DNA of 64,000 nucleotides. Origin: Ectocarpus siliculosus. Its lineage: Eukaryota > Sar > Phaeophyceae > Ectocarpales > Ectocarpaceae. The notes below the pieces were generated by a model. It searched no databases. It saw nothing but the letters and a program-made list of their open reading frames with translations, and was not told where the DNA came from. A program made the translations under genes and the position numbers. The stretch's first letter is position 1. The number at the start of each line of letters is the position of its first letter. Shown here in pieces: positions 58,001 to 64,000 of the stretch. The stretch covers positions 399,213-463,212 of the forward strand of contig FN649731.1 in assembly GCA_000310025.1 (NCBI GenBank), given 5' to 3'.

Positions 58001-60873
58001 TGAGTTTTGGACAAGCGAGAGCTAGACATGATGGTTTGTTCTGGTTGTGCTGGTGAGAGCGGCAGCATTTCATTTTTTGTGGAACCTCCGGGGTGTTGAC
58101 GCATGTGGTGGATCGTATTGTTGGCCGTGGTTCAATTATGCAGATAGGGCCCGGAGATACCAAACGTCGAAATCGGGTCGAGCCTCAGTTTCTTATTCTG
58201 GGCAGAAGGACCAGTCGGTCAATTTCTAAAAATGGATTTTTTTCTCCTTTGGCTGTCGCATCCTGCTGATTCTCCTATTCCTGCTGTATTTTGATGTTTC
58301 TGATGGCGAAGAAAACAGCACACCAAACGCCTTCATGCAGCATTAAACCGACAGCTCGGTGTGGCGAACATCGGGGATTGTGGCTGTACAGAAGTACAGC
58401 AGCAGCGGGTAGCGCAGCCCGCGGCGGCGCTGGGGCGCGGGGGGCGCCACGAAAATAACCACTCTCCCCTACCAAAAAGTACATGACATGAGCTAGGCAG
58501 GAGGTGGGAGCATGGCAGCAGCAGCAGCAGTGGGGCGTTTCTTTGGCCCCGCTCCCCCAGCTTCTACCCCTTGTTTCTTTTGTCTTTGGGTATCGCACCA
58601 TCATGTTTCTTAGTGGGACGTTTCTTATGTTGTGCCCGAGATTGAGCTGCTGTCTTTCTTATGCCTTTTTTCTGATTTTCCGTAAAGGTTTGGCCCCCTT
58701 AACATAATTTTTCTTAAGTGCGGGCCCCATCTGTAGCCTGTTCATTCCCAATACAGAATATTTTCTCACGTAACTGGTACTATAGCGTTTTGGAGTAGCG
58801 TCGGCATCACTCATCCTTCATCGCCAGCGTTTTGTGGTGTTTGGTGCGGTAATTTTAATTTTTGGGGGCGAGGGTTGCGCGACATCCGTGCCTTGCCTTT
58901 GCCTGGTTGCTCGACCCAAACGAGAGTGTGGTATTGGCCACGCCGCCCGTCTCCTTCCTTGAGCACTTGAACACCAACCCTTCCTACTCCACATGTTTTT
59001 TCGACCCAGATTTCTCCCACATCGATTGTGTAGAACATTCAGCCGTTTTTTCGTTTTCGGTGTTTTTTTTTTTCTAAAAGCCTTTTGCGAGGTCGCGAGA
59101 ACGACGAGATATTTAATTTATTCTTGGACACCTGCCCGCCCCTTACGCTTGTTCCAACCAGTTGAGGGTGCGCCCGAGCTTCTGTGAACGCATTGCCCCG
59201 AAACGCAGTATCGCGCGATTTATCCCCTTCACTGGTTCGAGGGTGGCTCTCCACACGTTCTACTTCATACCCACCGCTGTCGAGAACGTTCTTTTCTGCA
59301 CTTTCACCTCTTTCGTTGTTTTGTCCCAGCCTCTCGTGCGCAACCTCCCGGAGCGGTTCGACGGGACTGTCGCGGTGGCCACGGCTGACGTGGATAAGGC
59401 GGCGGAACTCGCTGATGAGCGCGAAGTGACCACCATTCCGCACTTCCTCCTCCTCAAAAACGGTGTCCAGGTGTGTGCGCATGGGTTTTGTTGTTTTCGC
59501 ATCGATCGCGCTGATTGGCTGGGCAACGAAACACGTCGGTCTTATGATAGTGGGATAAAGTGCTATTTGAACGCTTCAGGTTCCGTGGGCTCCTTTCGTG
59601 TGATCCATTGAATGACATCTACCGGGCTAACTGGAACCATGAAGCTTGTCAGTCTACGATTGTGAGTGTGTAACTTTTCGATTGTTTGTTTGTTTGTTTC
59701 CGCAACTACTCGCATGATCCGCGCAATGTAGTTGATTGACGACCACAATAATAAGGTTTTTCAGTTGTGGCGAGACGAACGAAGTTCTACCGTTTCCCAA
59801 ACAAAAGTGGGACGGAAGGGTGAAACCTCCGTATGCCGCGTGATCGAAGAAGGTAGAAAGCCGCAGCCAACCCTTTCCTCCTGCGGCACCGTTGCCTTGT
59901 AGCGAGGTGTTTCTGGTGTCCGCGTGTGACTGCCCTGTACGGCTCTTTCTTTGCTGAGTGTGTCCATATATGTATATTAGTTTTTCATTACTCCGGAGTA
60001 CGTCTCCAGCGAAAACCTATGAGTCATTATTTTGTGGGGTTGAACAGCAGAGGCTTCTCATTGCGTTCGTATATCCACCCCAACCCCATTCAGAATTTTG
60101 CCCTACCCGTCGGTTTTCTCTGCATTCGAAACCTCGGTTGTACTTGGGCTGACTACCTCGATCGAAAGCATCTCTTAATTAACCAAGATCCTCCGCAAAA
60201 TCGATGTGTTGACGCGCAGGTGGACACCTACACAGGCAGTTCGGAAACGGACCTGCTGAGCAAGCTTGCACAGCACCTCCCTAACGTTGGGAGCCCGTCA
60301 ACAGAGCCAAGCCCAGCCGGCAGCGGATCGGCAGGCGCCGGTTCGAGCGGTGCCATGATCCGTAGCGGCCCGGGAGAACACGCCAAGGGCGTGAACGGGG
60401 AAGACGTTCCAGGCAAAAACTTCGCCGCCCTCAAGGCAGCGGAGGCACTCATCGACGCATTCGACGGCAATGTGGACGTCGCTCGACTCTTGCGCGACAT
60501 CCGACAGTACGCCGCCGAAGCTTATGGTGGCACCAGTTCTAAGCCCTCTCGGCGGCTGCTGCCACCACCACCACCACTATTGCCACGAGCTCCGGGAGAA
60601 GCACCTATCCAGAAGACGAAGGCCGCGGCTGATTCGAGTTCCGGACAGCCGTGGGCAGTATCCGCCGCTTCTGCTGTTGTCCAGCAGCAGCAGGGTGCAA
60701 CAGTGGAAGAGGGCAGGGGGGGAGAGAAACGGGAGACGAGCGGAAGCGATTCGTCCGTCACGGCAACCAAGCCTTCTGCTGCTGCTGCTGGCGCCGCCGC
60801 GGTCTCTGCCACGCGGAAAAGCAGACAAGAAGTGGAAGCAGAAGCCGCCAAACTGGGGGCGTCAGGCGGCTGA
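55053..60873 (+). CDS. Fusion of a BioD-like P-loop domain with thioredoxin
   Basis: Exons: 55053-55474, 55774-55956, 56406-56504, 56840-57082, 57589-57999, 59330-59470, 60220-60873; roughly 716 aa. Exons 1-2 join to AVLVFVAGDRSQ/VGKSSTCLGLL, a dethiobiotin-synthetase-style P-loop, then AYIKPATQCEKP. Exon 3 gives GFTRQFLKGGAGTSEELL. Exon 4 gives VVVVDGVGYPAVGSICGVSN, APVLLVGKSGVGDAVDSYNL and GGVFNR, the second half of that fold. Exons 5-7 encode thioredoxin: VDFGAEWCKNCKAIL (active site WCKNC), ATADVDKAAELADEREVTTIP (cis-Pro) and FLLLKNGVQVDTYTG. The C-terminus is Ser/Gly/Ala-rich with one helical block. Substrate of the P-loop half is unknown. Exon 1 changes frame at a run of eight G (55390-55397). 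The ATG at 55053 opens the G/C-biased frame; an upstream exon is possible. Confidence 0.82.
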
Positions 60874-62475
60874 CAGCTTGGGTCGAGGAGGAAGTAGCAT
60901 GGGTGTGTTCCTCGATAGGCACACGGAAACGACGTTTGGCGCGTTAATTTGCCCTTGTAGGAAGCGCATTTCACCATACACCGTATTCCTGTCGACTTTC
61001 ATGCCCTTGGTACCCTTCCCGGCCGATTTATGTAGATAATATGGGTTTTCAGCCTACAGGGCGTAGCGGTTGCTCTGTGTTTGTGGTCAGCCCCCCTGAG
61101 AGGTTGTGTACGAATGCCGTGATGACGGGCGGCGCGGGAAACCATCGCGAAGGAGCACAAAGTATGTTTCTTCCGGCTGGCGCGGTCGCTCTGACAAGTG
61201 CGTTCGACCTGTTCGTTTTTTCTGATAGCTGTATGGTAGACAAGTCGTATATTCGGGGTCCCATTTATCTCAGAATGCTGTCATTCACCACCTGGCCAAA
61301 CTTACGTGCGCGTTTCGAAGAGTTTTTCACACGGTTGGGTGATGGATCTGAATTGCTAGGAAAATACAGTAGTTGGGGTTGCCTATGTACAGCAGGCGCT
61401 GTAGGATTTGTTCTCCCGAGGTAGGGCCTCGTTGGTGTGCATGTGTGGAAAACGTCGTGCCTTGCCTGCAGGAAGTTATCATCTTTCCAAGTGCGTAAGC
61501 GTGCTGGCAATCGTGTGCCCGAAAGCCTTAGCAAGCAGTAGAGGAGGAATGATATCCACGTAGGAGACCAATGGTGGTCAGTGTCAGATGCAGTGCCGCC
61601 TGGTTCACAGGATTTGACCCGCAAACGGGATAGCAACCAAATATTGAGGTTAGGTGCGATTGGTTTCGTGCTTCATCTAGTGTAGACCAATGTATGGTGT
61701 ATTGCAAGGCTGGGTCTGGCTTCTTGCAATCAAGCAACCCACACCGACACAATGCAACAAAGGGTTCGTTGTTTTCACTCGGGAAAACCTTCTTTTCACT
61801 CGGGTATGATGTATTGCAAGGCTGGGTCTAGCTTTTTGCAATCAAGCAACCCACACCGACACAATGCAACAAAGGGTTCGTTGGTTTCACTCGGACGTTG
61901 GTATCGCTCGGGAAAACGACAAGCAGCCGCCATCCGTTTTACCTCGTTTTTTTGTGAAATGCCTGAAATGAACAAACTGTTGACGTACAACAGCAGCAGC
62001 AGTGAATGCTTCCCCTGTCCGCCATATCATTTTTACGAAACGATCAAACCCGCCTCTTGACAGGGTCGTGGCAGTATCTCCATTACTTGATGTACTGCGG
62101 CGATCACGGTAGACCCCCCTCCATACACATGATTTCGACAGAAGCAGCAATCAGAGTGATGCCGCCCACCGTCCAGCAGCGTCTGCATTCATTGGAAATC
62201 CACCACTTTTCACTCTACAAGCCAAGCCAACAACCCGACACCGACGTAGACCAACACTTCATACGGCTTAGCACCAAGATCAAGACCCCGTTTCACTCCA
62301 TTCCCGCGGATATGACCGCATCTCAGTCGCAGCGTCATTTTCGTCTCTCTTGATGACATGGATGCCACCGTATAACCCAAGATACCCGGGGCAAATTCAC
62401 GCTTTTCGGGGTACTACGGTATCCCGTCATATCATATGTTCCTCGCCGCCTCTACTAGTTTTGTCGAAGCAACTC
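60874..62475. other. Intergenic stretch with a tandem repeat
   Basis: No supported coding exon. It carries the 112-bp tandem duplication listed separately and should include the 3' ends of the flanking genes. Confidence 0.45.
61699..61915. repeat. 112-bp direct tandem duplication
   Basis: GTATTGCAAGGCTGGGTCT at 61699 recurs at 61811, followed in both copies by TTGCAATCAAGCAACCCAC and AAAGGGTTCGTTG-TTTCACTCGG with a few substitutions. Confidence 0.85.
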
Positions 62476-63944
62476 CTACTCCCCGCGGTCCCCAGCAACC
62501 TTCCCAGGTTTGCCCGCCTTCCCGTGCACGTCGAAAAGTTCTTGTACCATCACTACAAGGCATAAGGCGCAGTGCGCGGGTGCGAGCCACGGCCACGCGG
62601 CGCGGAACTCCGGCAGCAGGTGCACTCCCGCCAAGGCCACCAGCTGACACATGATCATGGGGTGCGGGACACAGTTGTACGGGAAGACAGCCGTCCGTTT
62701 CATTTCGCAGACGCCCAACTCGCGTCCGAGGAAGGCGCCGTTCGTGCCGAGAGCGCTGGTGGCCAAGATCGACAGGGAGACGCCGGCGAGAACCAACGAG
62801 AGCGAGACGATCCCTTACGTGGGGGCGCCGAATCCAACCGGGTCGGAGGCGACAAGGAGCGCAGAGACGTACCGGTAGCCGACATGCGAGTCAATGTGGC
62901 GAGTAAGTTGAGGATTGGACGTGCCTCGCACGTTTTCTATTCTGTCTTAGCAGTTATCTTCCCAACAGCATACTGGACCGGATCCTATATACTGTATTCA
63001 GATAATAGTACGATTACTAAGTCGGTGGTGACGACCCGCGTGGTATTCCAGGCGGCCATCGGTTCCTTTCCTTCTGTCGGTGTTTCTCGCCACATCGGGC
63101 CAAGCGTGCGAACCACACCGGGACATGGCGTCCACCCTGCGGAATAGTCTACTACGGTTGTGCCCTTCGCTGCTCAGACATCGCACACAAAGCTGCACGG
63201 GTCGTCACCGCCATAACTAGTTCGAGCTTTTAACCTTCCTGCTCGGGTTTATTGGTCACATAACATAGAGTAGCTTTTGTACTCCGTGCAAGACCTACCC
63301 CTGGAGGCACCGCGTGTGGTGAGGAGAGCACTGCATTTCTTCCGCCAGGAAATCGTCTATACCAAAGACAAAAAGCGCCAACTCACCCCATGAGACTTTT
63401 GACTATAAACGTGTACTGAACAGCTGTTCTGGACCATGCATGTATTGTATGTGCCCAACGTGTCGGCGCGACGTCTGAAAATGCCAGATCGATTCAACAG
63501 ACACGCTCAACACGCATCTTGTTGCCGTGTGGACCGCGTGTTTCCTTGCTGCCCCCTCTCCCTTCCCTGACGACGACCCGGCCAGGGTTATGATCTCTCG
63601 CGCGTGGCCAACGAGATCGGCTGCCACAACCTACTCTACGCGGCGGCTCTATTCGTAGCAGGCAGACTGGTCCACCCGAACGTCTTCCTCGTGGGAACTT
63701 CGTTCGTGCACTACCCGCGGTACATCACCACCTTCTACCACCGCAGCAGCGACGTTGACCCGGGTCTGTAGAACGGAAGCAGAGCATACGGCCCGTCATT
63801 GTGGCGAGTGGTGAAGGTGGAGTCGGACGTGCTGCCCACCTTCGCTGACTTGAAGGGACCGGAGACGAAGACCTCGTTCATGAAGGGGATGGGCTCGACA
63901 GCATATGTGCGCTTGGAGAACTTCTGGCGAAACATGTCTTCGAT
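62476..63944 (-). pseudogene. Rearranged gene for a hydroxylase/phospholipid-methyltransferase-like membrane protein
   Basis: Three coding blocks. 63735-63944 (minus, after a GAACGCAG acceptor) encodes QKFSKRTYAVEPIPFMNEVF and STFTTRHNDGPYALLPFYR, with an H-x-DGP motif like some iron/2-oxoglutarate hydroxylases. 63586-63771 is on the plus strand after a good acceptor (GACCCGGCCAG) and encodes GCHNLLYAAALFVAGRLVHP and VGTSFVHYPRYITTFYHR. 62476-62880 (minus) encodes ALGTNGAFLGRELGVCEMKR and TAVFPYNCVPHPMIMCQLVA to a TAG stop, similar to PEMT-type methyltransferases. From memory, stramenopile proteins carry these three blocks in this order, so the middle one looks inverted. The minus-strand frame also has a TAA at 62815-62817 between two good coding stretches, unless that is a CGTAAG acceptor. 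Alternative: two partial genes. Some exons remain unseen. Confidence 0.5.
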
Positions 63945-63976
63945 CTGCGTTCGTCCACAATCGGGGCACGTACCAG

Positions 63977-64000
63977 GGGGGGGGGGGGGGGGGGGGGGGG
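63977..64000 (+). other. Terminal poly-G run
   Basis: The last 24 bases are G only, a common artefact at contig or read ends. It truncates the minus-strand gene to its left. Confidence 0.8.

Noticed and set aside
63977-64000. Poly-G as a telomere or G-quadruplex element
   Set aside because: A pure G run exactly at the sequence end is more likely a sequencing or assembly artefact.

Overview
This 64 kb window is nuclear DNA from a eukaryote with intron-rich genes. The genes have many small exons with mostly GT-AG introns of about 150-1600 bp, strongly G/C-ended codons in true exons, CAG/CAA microsatellites and two 100-N scaffold gaps. A membrane-anchored GH81 endo-1,3-beta-glucanase (laminarin-type substrate), a MEAK7-like TLDc protein, ATG5 and a UBL-WLM-UBA-PUB protease fit a stramenopile, most likely a brown alga (Ectocarpus-like). 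That assignment is an inference; no marker gene in the window proves it. Nearly all real genes are multi-exon. I rebuilt them from splice sites, reading phase and domain order, and give the exon coordinates in each entry.

Layout, left to right. 0-4.2 kb (+): a TRP-like cation channel. 5.4-12.7 kb (-): a nine-exon WLM metalloprotease with ubiquitin-like, UBA and PUB domains. 14.7-19.3 kb (+): a TLDc (MEAK7-like) protein whose first exon was not found. 20.6-24.2 kb (-): autophagy protein ATG5, with a 149-bp MITE 31 bp from one splice acceptor. 27.0-36.1 kb (-): a decayed transposase-like region with intronic repeats, an assembly gap and a Cys-rich ORF. 37.5-42.7 kb: weak coding fragments and a family of tRNA-derived SINE-like repeats, one of them split by a perfect inverted repeat around the second gap. 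42.7-53.5 kb (-): a fifteen-exon GH81 glucanase. 53.7-54.3 kb (+): a short, probably frameshifted ORF that shares a 219-bp divergent promoter region with GH81. 55.0-60.9 kb (+): an unusual fusion of a BioD-like P-loop domain with thioredoxin. 62.5-63.9 kb: a broken membrane-protein gene in which one exon appears inverted relative to its neighbours. The window ends in a poly-G run that looks like a contig-end artefact.

The genes do not form a pathway. Two serve autophagy/ubiquitin functions (ATG5, WLM protease), one nutrient or lysosome signalling by homology (MEAK7-like), one beta-glucan breakdown, one ion transport. Intact genes mostly alternate between strands. The most unusual items are the BioD/thioredoxin fusion, the apparent exon inversion at the right end, the type II membrane anchor on GH81, two GC-AG introns, and the nested SINE/inverted-repeat structure.
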